Assembly (NCBI GenBank): GCA_963652495.1
Contig: CAVJTU010000003.1
Location: 7,138-71,137, forward strand
DNA from: Anthropogastromicrobium sp963652495
GTDB taxonomy: Bacteria; Bacillota; Clostridia; Lachnospirales; Lachnospiraceae
DNA: 64,000 nucleotides
Direction: 5' to 3'
Part shown: positions 1-9,158 of the stretch, in pieces
Numbering within the stretch: the first letter of the stretch is position 1
How the letters are laid out: each line of letters opens with the position of its first letter
Program-made: the position numbers and the translations under genes
The notes under the pieces: generated by a model
What the model saw: only the letters and a program-made list of their open reading frames with translations
What the model was told of the DNA's origin: nothing
Database searches by the model: none

Positions 1-44
1 CGGTTACTAATATATTGATCTGATCCATATTTTTTCTCCGTTCT

Positions 45-71
45 GTAACTGTTCAATACTCTCTCAGTTAC
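45..71. repeat. Short inverted repeat downstream of ppk1
   Basis: GTAACTG at 45-51 pairs with CAGTTAC at 65-71 across a 13-base loop, just past the stop codon of the polyphosphate kinase gene. The arm reads GTAACTGTTC, which resembles the outer arm of the larger inverted-repeat element at 23226-23370, so it may be a remnant of that family. It has no clear T-tract, so terminator function is uncertain. Confidence 0.45.
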
Positions 72-74
72 TGT

Positions 75-2225
75 TTATTCCTGTGCGTCCTCTGCTGCCT
101 CAAGCGGCTCGAAAATGCGCTGCTGCTGTAAGCCTTCTGCATACTCTTCCTTTGCCGCTTCCTTTGCCTCCTCACAGAATGCTTCCTGAGAATCGATCAG
201 CGCCTTTCCTCTCTTGTCGATGCGCTCGTACTGACCGCTTTCGTCCATCTTCATGACTCTGGCACGTACCGTATCGGCAAGCTCCAGTTCTAAGATGTGA
301 CGCACCTTTGCACGCACGGTCGGGTCTAATACCGGGAAGGTAATCTCCACTCTTCGATCAAGATTACGCGGCATCCAGTCGGCACTGCCCATGTAGATCT
401 CTTCATTTCCGCCATTTGCAAAGCAGAAAATACGGCTGTGTTCAAGGAATGTGCCAACGATAGAACGCACGCGAATGTTCTCACTGATGCCTGGGATACC
501 GGCCTTCACGCAGCAGATACCGCGGATAATCAGATCAATCTGTACGCCGGCTGCAGATGCTTCGTAGAGTGCAGCAATGATGCCCTTATCACAAAGGGAA
601 TTCATCTTTGCAATGATATATGCCGGGCGGCCATTCTTTGCAAACTCAGTCTCTCTCTTAATCCAGGAGAGGAATTTGCCGCGCAGCCACAGCGGTGCAA
701 CAGCGAGCTGATTCCACGACTCCGGCTCAGAATAACCGGAAAGCATGTTAAATACGGCAGTAGCATCCTCGCCGATCATGCGGTTGCATGTCATGATACC
801 GCAGTCTGTGTAAAGCTTTGCCGTGGCGTCGTTGTAGTTTCCGGTTCCCAGATGAACGTAGCGGCAGATGCCGTCCTCCTCATCGCGCACGATCAATGTA
901 ATCTTGCTGTGCGTCTTTAAGCCGCGCAGACCGTAAATAACGTGGCAGCCTGCCTTCTCCAGCATCTTTGCCCAGACGATATTGTGCTCCTCGTCAAAAC
1001 GTGCCTTTAACTCGACAAGCACCGTTACCTGCTTGCCGTTTTCTGCTGCCTTTGCAAGAGCAGCTACAATCGGCGAATTTCCGCTGACACGATATAACGT
1101 CTGCTTAATTGCCAATACCTTTGGGTCCACTGCTGCCTCTTTAATAAAGTTTACAACCGGATCGAACGTGATGTATGGATGATGAAGGAAAATATCGCCC
1201 TTTTTAATATTGTCAAAAATCGACAGCTCCGGATCGATCTGCGGGCAGCGCTGCGGCTTATACTTTGGCTGCTTAAACGCGTCAAATCCATCCATGCCGT
1301 AGATCTTCATTAAGAAGGTCAGATCGAGCGGTCCCTGAATCTTATAGATCTCCTCATCGGAAATTGCCAACTCTTTTTTCAGATATTTAAGCAGATACAG
1401 ATCAACCTCTTCGCTTACTTCAAGCTTGATTGCTTCGCCCCACTGACGCTGCTTTAACTGCTTCTCAATCTCCTGCAGCAAGTCCTCTGCCTCTTCCTCG
1501 TCAAGACTAAGATCTGCATTTCGCTCAATGCGGTACGCTGCAGTGCTGATGACATCGTAATTTAAGAACAGCTTGCTGATGTTTCGGCGGATAATCTCCT
1601 CAAGAAGAATCATCTTCACACCCTCTGCACACGGCAGCTGTACAATTCGTTCCATCACAGACGGCACCTGAACAGTCGCAAACTCAAGCTCTGGATCAAT
1701 GTCCTCTGCATTTTGCTTCTTTGTCTTAATCAGCGCTGCGATATTCAATGTCTTATTGCGAATCAATGGAAATGGGCGAGACGCATCTACCGCCATCGGT
1801 GTCAGAACCGGATACACGCGCTCCATAAAGAAGTTATCAGCAAACGCTGCTTCCTCGTCACTCATCTGCTCGAATGAAGTCAGCACGGTGATATGCTCTT
1901 TTGCGAGCAATGGAAGCAGACTTCTGTTATAGGTCGAATACTGTGTCTGTGTAAACTCATGAAGTGCTTCGCTGATCGCGGAAAGCTGCTCCTTCGGTGT
2001 CATGCCCGCGATATCCGGCTTTTTATAGCCGGCATTTACCATATCCTTAAGGGAAGCCACACGTACCATGAAAAATTCATCCAGATTGGATGCGGTAATG
2101 CTTAAAAATTTGAGGCGTTCAAACAGCGGATTGCTCTTGTCTCTTGCCTCTTCCAATACACGATAGTTAAACTGAATCCAACTCAGTTCACGGTTTGTAT
2201 AATATTGACTGTTTTCAAAATCCAT
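75..2225 (-). CDS. ppk1: Polyphosphate kinase 1
   Basis: This enzyme makes inorganic polyphosphate from the terminal phosphate of ATP, reversibly. The 716-residue product matches the usual family length. The N-terminal helical domain (about residues 8-110), middle domain and two phospholipase D-like C-terminal domains are in order. The autophosphorylated histidine is seen in the LKTHSK motif (His439), and the second conserved histidine in FLEHSRI (His596). The GSADWMPRNLDRRVE segment is typical of PPK1. The start follows AGGCAGGTTGG. It lies 100 bp downstream of an exopolyphosphatase gene on the same strand, so synthesis and degradation of polyphosphate are probably co-transcribed. Family assignment is secure. 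Confidence 0.97.
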   Translation of the reverse strand: MDFENSQYYTNRELSWIQFNYRVLEEARDKSNPLFERLKFLSITASNLDEFFMVRVASLKDMVNAGYKKPDIAGMTPKEQLSAISEALHEFTQTQYSTYNRSLLPLLAKEHITVLTSFEQMSDEEAAFADNFFMERVYPVLTPMAVDASRPFPLIRNKTLNIAALIKTKKQNAEDIDPELEFATVQVPSVMERIVQLPCAEGVKMILLEEIIRRNISKLFLNYDVISTAAYRIERNADLSLDEEEAEDLLQEIEKQLKQRQWGEAIKLEVSEEVDLYLLKYLKKELAISDEEIYKIQGPLDLTFLMKIYGMDGFDAFKQPKYKPQRCPQIDPELSIFDNIKKGDIFLHHPYITFDPVVNFIKEAAVDPKVLAIKQTLYRVSGNSPIVAALAKAAENGKQVTVLVELKARFDEEHNIVWAKMLEKAGCHVIYGLRGLKTHSKITLIVRDEEDGICRYVHLGTGNYNDATAKLYTDCGIMTCNRMIGEDATAVFNMLSGYSEPESWNQLAVAPLWLRGKFLSWIKRETEFAKNGRPAYIIAKMNSLCDKGIIAALYEASAAGVQIDLIIRGICCVKAGIPGISENIRVRSIVGTFLEHSRIFCFANGGNEEIYMGSADWMPRNLDRRVEITFPVLDPTVRAKVRHILELELADTVRARVMKMDESGQYERIDKRGKALIDSQEAFCEEAKEAAKEEYAEGLQQQRIFEPLEAAEDAQE

Positions 2226-2325
2226 CTTGCCAACCTGCCTTTCTATTTAAATTGACGATCTTTATTGTTTTGGTTCTTTATTCTGTTTTGTTATTCTATG
2301 GTATTTTGTTTTGTTATCTCTTTTA

Positions 2326-3858
2326 TTATCTCTTTTTTCTCTGCTTGATTTCAAAGCCCAGTCCGTATACTTCCTCGAAGAAGTTCTGCTTGTCCTGCAA
2401 AGTCTTTTTTTCAAGTGTAATGTTATCCGGATATACGGTTGTGATCACAATCTTAGAATCTTTTATTGCAAGCTTCATATCGGCAAATTTCTGACGATGG
2501 CTGCGGTCAAGTGCATTGCAGACACGAAGGATGGCTGCCAGCTTCATGACGATCAGATATTCGTCATTGCCTAGCTTTCCGTCAAATTCATCGAAATCCG
2601 GAAGTTCCATCGTATTATAGCGAACGATGCTCGCAACCATCTCGCGTTCCATATGCGAGATTCCAAGAATCTCGGTAGACATGATGATCTGATAGGCACA
2701 CTCGCCCGGCGCACTCATGCTGATAAATTTTCCGCAGTCGTGAAGAATGGCCGCCAGACGAAGCAAAAGACGTTCGCGCTCACCAAGACCATGATATTTT
2801 TGCAGCAGATCAAAGAACTTTCCTGCCATCTGCTCAAGATATTCTGCGTGAGCCTGATTTCCTTTGTAACGCTTGCATATCGTCTTTGCGGATGCAATGA
2901 TATCTTCATCAAAATTGTAGGTGATTCGTCCAAGCTTATGCTTTTCCATGTAGTGAATCGCATATCCGTCACACAGATCCGTCTGCGGAATCCAGATTTT
3001 CTCAGCCTGTGTCGCGTCAAGAAGCGTCTGCGCCAGAATCATAACCGGAAGCACCATTGCGGCATACTCAAACGGCATGTCTAACATCTGGCTGATCTCA
3101 CTGGTGGACTTACCGCGAATCTTAGAATACAAATTTCGGATATCCTCTGCGGTGATGCCCGGATCGCCGGTATGCTCAAGTACCTTTCGAATCTGAGAAA
3201 TCAGCGTGTCACCGACAAGAATTAGGCTGCGGATGGTGTGATCCTTTAAGAACATTTTCTCAAAGGTCTGCACATCGTTGTCGATCATTTCCTTTAACAC
3301 CAGTTCAACAACGGGATATTCCCATGAAAATGCTGAGAACATCTCGCTGATCTTTGCCATACCGAGCGGAATATTCTGCGTAGTTGCAAGTGCCTTTTTC
3401 TCATAGATGGAAATCTGAAGGCTTCCAGAACCGATATCAACCATAGCAGTTCCTTTCTCCGGAAGCTTGAAATCATTTTCCCTTGCGATAACACCTTTGA
3501 TACGCACATAACGCTGCTCGGAATTGCTGAGTACACGCACACAAATGCCTGTACGAACCTCTATCTGGTCTACGATCATGGCACAATTCTTTGCCTCGCG
3601 CACCGCACTGTTTGCCAATGCGTAATACTCGGTTATGCCATACTCGGTAAGTGTCTGCTTAAACTGCATTAATGCCTTGCATATTTGCTCCAAGACCTGC
3701 GTGCTGATACGTCCTTCTGAGTAGGTGTCCTTTCCTACCGGCACCATACGGCGCAGACTGTCAATCACCTGCATCCCTTTTCTCGGAGCGATCTCGTACA
3801 CCTTCATGATTACGTCCTGCGCTCCGATTTCCATTACTGCCATACGCATTGCTGCCAT
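2326..3858 (-). CDS. ppx: Exopolyphosphatase/GppA family phosphatase with HD domain
   Basis: This predicted Ppx/GppA phosphatase cleaves polyphosphate or (p)ppGpp. The 510-residue protein has the actin-fold N-terminal part with the phosphate-binding segment MVDIGSGSLQISI (about residues 139-151). The C-terminal half has an HD-type motif, ILHDCGKFI (near residue 380), as in long Ppx enzymes. The first residues (MAVMEIGAQDVIMKV) replace the usual AxIDxGSNS, an unusual loop-1 that could alter substrate binding. The start at 3858 follows AAGGA at 9-base spacing. Its place upstream of ppk1 supports a polyphosphate role, though pppGpp hydrolysis cannot be excluded. Confidence 0.9.
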   Translation of the reverse strand: MAAMRMAVMEIGAQDVIMKVYEIAPRKGMQVIDSLRRMVPVGKDTYSEGRISTQVLEQICKALMQFKQTLTEYGITEYYALANSAVREAKNCAMIVDQIEVRTGICVRVLSNSEQRYVRIKGVIARENDFKLPEKGTAMVDIGSGSLQISIYEKKALATTQNIPLGMAKISEMFSAFSWEYPVVELVLKEMIDNDVQTFEKMFLKDHTIRSLILVGDTLISQIRKVLEHTGDPGITAEDIRNLYSKIRGKSTSEISQMLDMPFEYAAMVLPVMILAQTLLDATQAEKIWIPQTDLCDGYAIHYMEKHKLGRITYNFDEDIIASAKTICKRYKGNQAHAEYLEQMAGKFFDLLQKYHGLGERERLLLRLAAILHDCGKFISMSAPGECAYQIIMSTEILGISHMEREMVASIVRYNTMELPDFDEFDGKLGNDEYLIVMKLAAILRVCNALDRSHRQKFADMKLAIKDSKIVITTVYPDNITLEKKTLQDKQNFFEEVYGLGFEIKQRKKR

Positions 3859-3963
3859 AGTTTCACGTCCTTCCTATATTTCTTTATTTCTATGTTTCTA
3901 CATCTCTATATTTCTATATTTCTTTTAATACAGTTAATGCATTTTTTAGATCTACTTCTTTTG

Positions 3964-4016
3964 TTCACGGGCGCCTAGATTATTGAAACACCCACTCGGT
4001 GAAGTGAGCCCGTGAA
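3964..4016. repeat. Inverted-repeat element, TTCACGGGC ends
   Basis: TTCACGGGC at 3964-3972 pairs perfectly with GCCCGTGAA at 4008-4016; a smaller CACT/AGTG hairpin lies inside. It sits 5 bp beyond the stop codon of the DUF815 gene. The arms match those at 17639-17681 and 33467-33620, so it belongs to a dispersed family. It may serve as a transcript end for the minus-strand gene, but there is no run of T residues. Confidence 0.7.
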
Positions 4017-4020
4017 AAAT

Positions 4021-5319
4021 TTAGTTCTTCTCAAGTGCCTTCTGACCAAGCAGGTAAATTATAAACTGCTGCGCACATCTTCCGCTTCTGCCTCCATGAT
4101 TCAATTCCCATCTGCCCGCCTCAAGCAGCAATTGATCGGTATCCATCTCGATGCCGGCTTTCTGTGCCAACTGAATTACAATATTGTCGTACTCCTGCTT
4201 TTCCGGTGCGCCGAAATAAATCGTTACGCCGAAGCGTGCCACCAAAGACAGCTTTTCCTGTACGGTATCGGAGGAGTGAAGCTCTGGCTTGTAGTCCTTT
4301 ACATCGTCGAAGCTTTCTTTGATCAGGTGACGGCGGTTGCTGGTCGCATAGATCAATACATTGTCCGGCTTTGTCTCAAGGCCACCTTCGATAACAGCCT
4401 TCAAATACTTGTACTCGATCTCGAATTCCTCAAAAGACAAATCATCCATGTAAATGATGAACTTGTAGTTGCGGCTCTTGATCTGGGAGATAATCTTTGG
4501 CAAATCTTTGAACTGATGCTTGTACACTTCGATCAGACGAAGTCCCTTTGAATAAAACTCATTCATGATTGCCTTGATGCTGGAGGACTTTCCGGTTCCG
4601 GCATCGCCAAACAGCAGACAGTTGTTTGCAGCCTGTCCATTTACAAAGCTGAGTGTATTGTCCACAAGCTTTTTCTTCTGACGTTCGTAGCCGACCAGAT
4701 CATCCAAATGCACATGCTCGGTGCAGGTGATTGGCTCGATGACAGGCTCGCCATCCTTGTCCTGACCGATACGGAATGCCTTGTGAAGACCGAGCTTTCC
4801 GACACCATAGTCACGATAAAAGTCTGTCAGTGTATGTAAGAAATCTTCATCACTGCCACATGCGCCGAGGCTTGTTCCCAGTGTAGTAATGCTGTCGCGA
4901 ATACGCTTGTTGAATACGTGACCGTTTGTGTTGGAGTTTACGTAATTCTCTAAGAGTGCCGCCAAATTACAGCCAAATACCTGATCTAAGTTTTCTAAAT
5001 TGATTGCAAAGAGCTCTCTCCAAAAGGAAATGTCCGGAAGAACCATCTGCGATAGTGTTCCCTGCGGAAGACCTTTCTTCTCGCATGCCTTAGAGAATGC
5101 ATTTTCTGCATTGGCAAGGATGCAGGCAAGTACGCTGTGCCAGAGATTTTCCTGTAAGCCATAGGCTGCTGCCATCTCAATCATCTGATGAATGCAGTCC
5201 TCGTAAGTTTCCAGATCGTCCTCGGTGAGACCGTCAATCTGTGCCTTCTTTGCGAGTGTTCTCATCTGATAAATCAATTCTTCATGTTCAAAGTTTCTGT
5301 ATAATAATAATCTGTTCAT
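4021..5319 (-). CDS. DUF815-family AAA-like ATPase
   Basis: This is a 432-residue P-loop protein of the DUF815 family, whose cellular role is not established. The Walker A motif GDAGTGKSS lies near residue 240 and a Walker B-like segment FIIYMDDLSFEEF follows about 55 residues later. The N-terminal 200 residues are helical and lack a recognised domain. There is no signal peptide, so it is cytoplasmic. The start follows AGGGAATTGAC. It precedes the ppx-ppk1 pair on the same strand with a 160-bp gap holding an inverted repeat, so it may be a separate transcript. Function is unknown; only ATP binding is well supported. Confidence 0.85.
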   Translation of the reverse strand: MNRLLLYRNFEHEELIYQMRTLAKKAQIDGLTEDDLETYEDCIHQMIEMAAAYGLQENLWHSVLACILANAENAFSKACEKKGLPQGTLSQMVLPDISFWRELFAINLENLDQVFGCNLAALLENYVNSNTNGHVFNKRIRDSITTLGTSLGACGSDEDFLHTLTDFYRDYGVGKLGLHKAFRIGQDKDGEPVIEPITCTEHVHLDDLVGYERQKKKLVDNTLSFVNGQAANNCLLFGDAGTGKSSSIKAIMNEFYSKGLRLIEVYKHQFKDLPKIISQIKSRNYKFIIYMDDLSFEEFEIEYKYLKAVIEGGLETKPDNVLIYATSNRRHLIKESFDDVKDYKPELHSSDTVQEKLSLVARFGVTIYFGAPEKQEYDNIVIQLAQKAGIEMDTDQLLLEAGRWELNHGGRSGRCAQQFIIYLLGQKALEKN

Positions 5320-5369
5320 GTCAATTCCCTGTTACTTTCTCATAAATTTATTGTATATCGTGTATCGTA

Positions 5370-6500
5370 TTAATAATTTCCTAATATTTTTAAGCGTGCA
5401 GCTTCTTCGTCAATTCCAAGAAGTGCATTCTCGACTGCCGCATCTGCCAGATTTCCCTCAAAGTCAACGAAGAAGCGATACTCAAATGGCTGCTCCGGAA
5501 TCGGTCTGGACTCAATCTTTGTCATATTCAGATCATTGTAGATCATATGAGACAATATCGTATACAGGCTTCCACTCTCATGAGGGATCTCAAACATAAT
5601 GGAGATTTTTGATGCCTGCTTACAATAAATTTTTTTGCTGCACACAATAATAAATCTTGTCGTATTTGTCTTATTATCGTTGATGCCTTCCTCAAGAATC
5701 TCAAGACCATACAGCTTGGCTGCGGTAGCACTGGCAATGGCTGCTGTCCTTGGATTGTTTTCCTTAATGACTTTCTGGGCCGATACAGCGGTGTTTACCT
5801 GGCTGATCTGCTGCCAGTCTGAATGCTCGTTTAAAAACTTTGCACACTGCATTAAGCCCTGCGGATGGGAGTAAACCGTCTGAATCTCATTGATATCGGC
5901 ACCTTTTAAGCCAAGCAGACAATGGCGCACGGGAAGATAATATTCGCCAACGATGGTATTGTCGTAGCGTGTCAGAAGATCATACACGTCACCGACCTGT
6001 CCGGCACTGGAATTTTCAAGCGGAAGCACACCGAAATCAGCTTCTCCCTGTGCGACTGCCTTCATGACCTCCTCGAAATTCGGCACATGGAAGTACTCGG
6101 CTGAATCACCAAAATATGCCATGGATGCAGCATGACTGTAAGCACCCTCTACACCCTGAAATACAACTCTTGCATGTTCCTTCTCAATGGCATCGACAAC
6201 AGTAAATGGAACCGGCTGTGCAACGCCCTCTTCCTTCATGATCTGATACTGACGTTTGCGGCAGATTGCCATGACCTGTGTAAACAAATCCTGAATGCCA
6301 TGTTCCTTAAAGCCATCCTCTGCAAGCTGTGACAAAGCTTCCAGCTTTTGATTTTCTCTTGTCTTGTCTAAGACTTTTTTATTATTCTGTATCTTGTATG
6401 CAGCAACATCTCTGCACACATCAATACGCTTCTGGAACAGACGCGTGATCTCTTTATCAATCACATCAATCTGTGCTCTGGATTCTGATAAATCTAACAT
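5370..6500 (-). CDS. pheA: Bifunctional chorismate mutase/prephenate dehydratase
   Basis: This P-protein converts chorismate to prephenate and then to phenylpyruvate for phenylalanine synthesis. The 376 residues show an AroQ-type chorismate mutase (about 1-85, with ESRAQIDVIDKEITRLFQKR), a prephenate dehydratase domain (about 105-285, with FQGVEGAYSHAA and the TTRF motif) and a C-terminal ACT domain (about 295-375). The ACT segment HESGSLYTIL replaces the usual GxLxxxL region, and ESRPIPEQPFEYRFFVDFEG is the ESRP motif expected to bind phenylalanine for feedback inhibition. The ATG at 6500 is chosen over an upstream GTG because GAGGAAAG lies at suitable spacing before it. Confidence 0.96.
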   Translation of the reverse strand: MLDLSESRAQIDVIDKEITRLFQKRIDVCRDVAAYKIQNNKKVLDKTRENQKLEALSQLAEDGFKEHGIQDLFTQVMAICRKRQYQIMKEEGVAQPVPFTVVDAIEKEHARVVFQGVEGAYSHAASMAYFGDSAEYFHVPNFEEVMKAVAQGEADFGVLPLENSSAGQVGDVYDLLTRYDNTIVGEYYLPVRHCLLGLKGADINEIQTVYSHPQGLMQCAKFLNEHSDWQQISQVNTAVSAQKVIKENNPRTAAIASATAAKLYGLEILEEGINDNKTNTTRFIIVCSKKIYCKQASKISIMFEIPHESGSLYTILSHMIYNDLNMTKIESRPIPEQPFEYRFFVDFEGNLADAAVENALLGIDEEAARLKILGNY

Positions 6501-6646
6501 GTATTTTTCTTTCCTCACTTAATAACTTAATAGCTTAATAACTCAATGACCTATAAATTTCCTGTAATTTCATTGAAAATTAGAAAATGCTCCGTTACTC
6601 ATTTGGCTGCTTCACATTTAACCTCTTTTTGTTTGCTATTTTATAT

Positions 6647-7468
6647 TTATTGCTTTGCGTTTAATTCTTCAAGCAGCTGTCTGACCGTTTTTTGGCTGAC
6701 CGGATGACGAAGCCACGGTGCGATCTGTGCCATCGGCTCTAATACAAAGCTTCTCTTTTCAATCTCCGGATGCGGTACGATGAGTCTCCTTGTTCCAAGA
6801 ATCTGATCGCCATAAAAAAGAAGATCAAGGTCTAAGGTTCTCGGTCCCCAGTGGATTTTTCGCTCGCGTCCTGCCTTTGCCTCGATGCTCTGTAATACGT
6901 CCAGCAATGCAAATGGCTCCAACCAGGTGCGAAGACACGCACAGCCATTTAAAAAGTTTGGCTGGTCAAGATACCCATATGGCTCTGTCTCAATCCAGTC
7001 GGATACCGTCTCGATTTGAATGCCCTTTGCTTCCTTTAACTCATCAATTGCGACATCCAGATAATTTTTCTTTTCTCCCAAGTTAGAGCCCAGCGCAATG
7101 TATGCCTGATGCCACATTCTCGCCGTCTCAACGGATACTGTCTCAAGCGGCAAACCAACCGGTGCCCACGGCTTTTCGATTTTGATGGTAATGCCCTGAA
7201 TGAGCGGATTGGTCAGCAAAATTTCTTCGGCTGTGACTGCTGCGGCACGCTCTAAAAGCTTATAATTTTCCCGCTGTAAAATCTGCGTGATCTGTCTGGA
7301 GATTGCGCCATAGTTCACAGTCTTGTCCAGATTGTCTGCCTGTGCAGCGGCTGTTGTATCCAGATACAACACAGCCGATACGACAAACTTTTGTCCGAGG
7401 CGCTGTTCTTCCTCATATACTCCGTGGTGGGCAAATACTTCAAGCCCTTTGATTTCTATTTTATCCAT
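6647..7468 (-). CDS. folK: Fused dihydroneopterin aldolase/HPPK (FolB-FolK)
   Basis: This fused enzyme catalyses two successive folate steps, dihydroneopterin aldolase and 6-hydroxymethyl-dihydropterin pyrophosphokinase. In 273 residues, the FolB domain (about 1-115) starts IKGLEVFAHHGVYEEE, and the FolK domain (about 118-273) has YIALGSNLG and the signature GPRTLDLDLLFYG with metal-binding aspartates. It is the last of the fol genes on the minus strand. The start region is odd: a 14-base segment holding the start codon is tandemly duplicated, so the nearest good ribosome-binding site (AAAGGAT) faces a decoy ATG with an 8-codon frame. Product identity is firm. Confidence 0.95.
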   Translation of the reverse strand: MDKIEIKGLEVFAHHGVYEEEQRLGQKFVVSAVLYLDTTAAAQADNLDKTVNYGAISRQITQILQRENYKLLERAAAVTAEEILLTNPLIQGITIKIEKPWAPVGLPLETVSVETARMWHQAYIALGSNLGEKKNYLDVAIDELKEAKGIQIETVSDWIETEPYGYLDQPNFLNGCACLRTWLEPFALLDVLQSIEAKAGRERKIHWGPRTLDLDLLFYGDQILGTRRLIVPHPEIEKRSFVLEPMAQIAPWLRHPVSQKTVRQLLEELNAKQ

Positions 7469-7592
7469 TCTATTTTATCCATTCTATTTTAACTATCCTT
7501 TTTCACCATCCATTTATTTTGGCAATCGCATTGATTTTGCATTGTTTTCGCATTTGTATTGTGTAAACTTTAAAACATACTCTTTTATCGTA

Positions 7593-8399
7593 TTAACTTC
7601 GAAGCAATGCCTCTGCCATCTTGATTGCTCTGACATTTGCCTGTATATTGTGGACGCGAACAAACATGCATCCCTTCTGTACTGCCCAAACAGTCGTTAC
7701 CATTGTGCCTTCTTCTCTCTGGTCAGACGGCAAGTCAAGTGTCAGTCCAATCATGGATTTGCGGCTGGTTCCCAGAAGGATCGGACAGCCAAGTGCATCT
7801 AGTACTTCAAGATGATTTGTGATTGCTAAATTTTGCTCATAGCTTTTTGCAAAGCCTACACCTGGATCAAGAATGATCGTATCCTTGCAAATTCCAGCTT
7901 TCTTTGCAATATCTAATGTCTCTTTTAAGTCCGATACCACGTCTTCTAAAAACCGATTGTAAACAGCTGTTTTACGGTTATGCATCAGACAAGATGGTAC
8001 ATTAGCCCTTGCAATCACCTCTGCCATCTTCGGATCCGCTTTTAATCCCCAGATATCATTTATCAGATCGGCTCCTGCTACGATCGCAGCCTTTGCAACA
8101 CCGGATTTATAAGTATCTACAGAAATAGGAATATCAAAGCGGCTCTTTACTGCTTCGATAACGGGTGCTACGCGGGCAATCTCTTCTTCATCGGAAATTC
8201 TGGTGTAGCCCGGACGGGTAGACTCGCCTCCGATATCTAAGATATCTGCCCCTTCATCAATCATGCTCTGCGCATGAAACAGCGCATCGTCCATATGATT
8301 CCAGCGTCCACCATCGGAAAAGGAATCCGGAGTTACGTTTAGAATTCCCATCACATACGTATGTCCACTTGTCTGAAATTCTTTGTTTCCTATTCTCAT
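7593..8399 (-). CDS. folP: Dihydropteroate synthase
   Basis: This enzyme condenses p-aminobenzoate with hydroxymethyl-dihydropterin pyrophosphate and is the sulfonamide target. The 268-residue TIM barrel shows the signatures GILNVTPDSFSDGG (about residues 18-31), ADILDIGGESTRPG (about 54-67), and LDPGVGFAKS with the later GTSRKSMIG phosphate-binding loop. No substitution suggesting sulfonamide resistance can be judged by eye. The start has GGAGG at good spacing. The gene begins 14 bp after folE, in operon with it. Confidence 0.97.
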   Translation of the reverse strand: MRIGNKEFQTSGHTYVMGILNVTPDSFSDGGRWNHMDDALFHAQSMIDEGADILDIGGESTRPGYTRISDEEEIARVAPVIEAVKSRFDIPISVDTYKSGVAKAAIVAGADLINDIWGLKADPKMAEVIARANVPSCLMHNRKTAVYNRFLEDVVSDLKETLDIAKKAGICKDTIILDPGVGFAKSYEQNLAITNHLEVLDALGCPILLGTSRKSMIGLTLDLPSDQREEGTMVTTVWAVQKGCMFVRVHNIQANVRAIKMAEALLRS

Positions 8400-8413
8400 C
8401 GTTTTCCTCCAAT

Positions 8414-8965
8414 TTAGCGAATCATCATCAAAACACGATTGATCAGCTCATCATTTTGTTCAAACACACCTCTGCATACATAGGTCAATGTCTTAGTCCC
8501 CGGCTTTCGGACACCGCGCATCGTCATACACATATGCTCTGCCTCAATGACTACCATCACGCCCTTCGGCTTTAAATGCTCCATCAATGCATCTGCTGTC
8601 TGTGCAGTCAGCTGCTCCTGAATCTGCGGTCGCTTGGCAAATACTTCAAGTGTCCGCGCAAGCTTCGACAGTCCTGCCACCCGTCCGTCCGGGATATAGG
8701 CGATATGCGCTTTTCCATAAAATGGAAGCAGATGATGCTCACATACCGAATACAGATCAATATCCTTTTCCAATATCAGCTCGTTGTTTCTTGCCTCAAA
8801 TGTTGTCTCTAAATACTGTCCGGCATCCTGTCCCAGTCCGCCATATATCTCGCTGCACATGCGTGCGACGCGGTCGGGAGTTCCAAGCAGTCCCTCTCTG
8901 TCCGGATCCTCACCGATTCCCTCCAAAAACAGGCGTACCGCCTGCTCGATCTTTTCTTTATCCAT
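8414..8965 (-). CDS. folE: GTP cyclohydrolase I
   Basis: This zinc enzyme opens GTP to 7,8-dihydroneopterin triphosphate, the first step of folate synthesis. At 183 residues it has the normal type I length. The SVCEHHLLPFYGKAHIAYIP signature carries the zinc cysteine and histidines, and AEHMCMTMRGV supplies the second zinc cysteine. QEQLTAQTADAL matches the conserved family segment. It lies between folC and folP on the minus strand. The 190-bp gap from folC contains a T-rich tract and a copy of the GATGTTGGGG repeat, so a separate promoter for folE-folP-folBK is possible. Confidence 0.97.
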   Translation of the reverse strand: MDKEKIEQAVRLFLEGIGEDPDREGLLGTPDRVARMCSEIYGGLGQDAGQYLETTFEARNNELILEKDIDLYSVCEHHLLPFYGKAHIAYIPDGRVAGLSKLARTLEVFAKRPQIQEQLTAQTADALMEHLKPKGVMVVIEAEHMCMTMRGVRKPGTKTLTYVCRGVFEQNDELINRVLMMIR

Positions 8966-9091
8966 GCTTCCTCTTCTCTATTTCGTTTGTAGAATTGTTC
9001 TGTTCTACTGCAGTTTTATTGCATTTGCATACTATTTTTGTTTCTGTCTTTGTTTCTGTTTTCTTTTTGTTTTTCTTTCTATTGTTATTTC

Positions 9092-9138
9092 TATGATGTT
9101 GGGGTCAAAAGGCTTTCTGACCTTTTACCCTGGTATCA
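9092..9138 (+). repeat. GATGTTGGGG dispersed repeat, copy 1
   Basis: This is an imperfect palindrome starting GATGTTGGGGTCAAAAGGC and ending near CTGGTATCA, between folC and folE. AAAAGG pairs with CCTTTT and GGTCA with TGACC. Very similar sequences occur at 10674, 36064 and 53871, and a half copy at 13666. Strand is given by the GATGTTGGGG end. Confidence 0.8.
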
Positions 9139-9158
9139 TTTCTATTTTTTTTCTTTGC

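Noticed and set aside
8998..9085. A regulatory T-rich tract before folE
   Set aside because: It is low-complexity sequence of a kind found in many gaps here, with no stem or repeat beyond simple T-rich runs.
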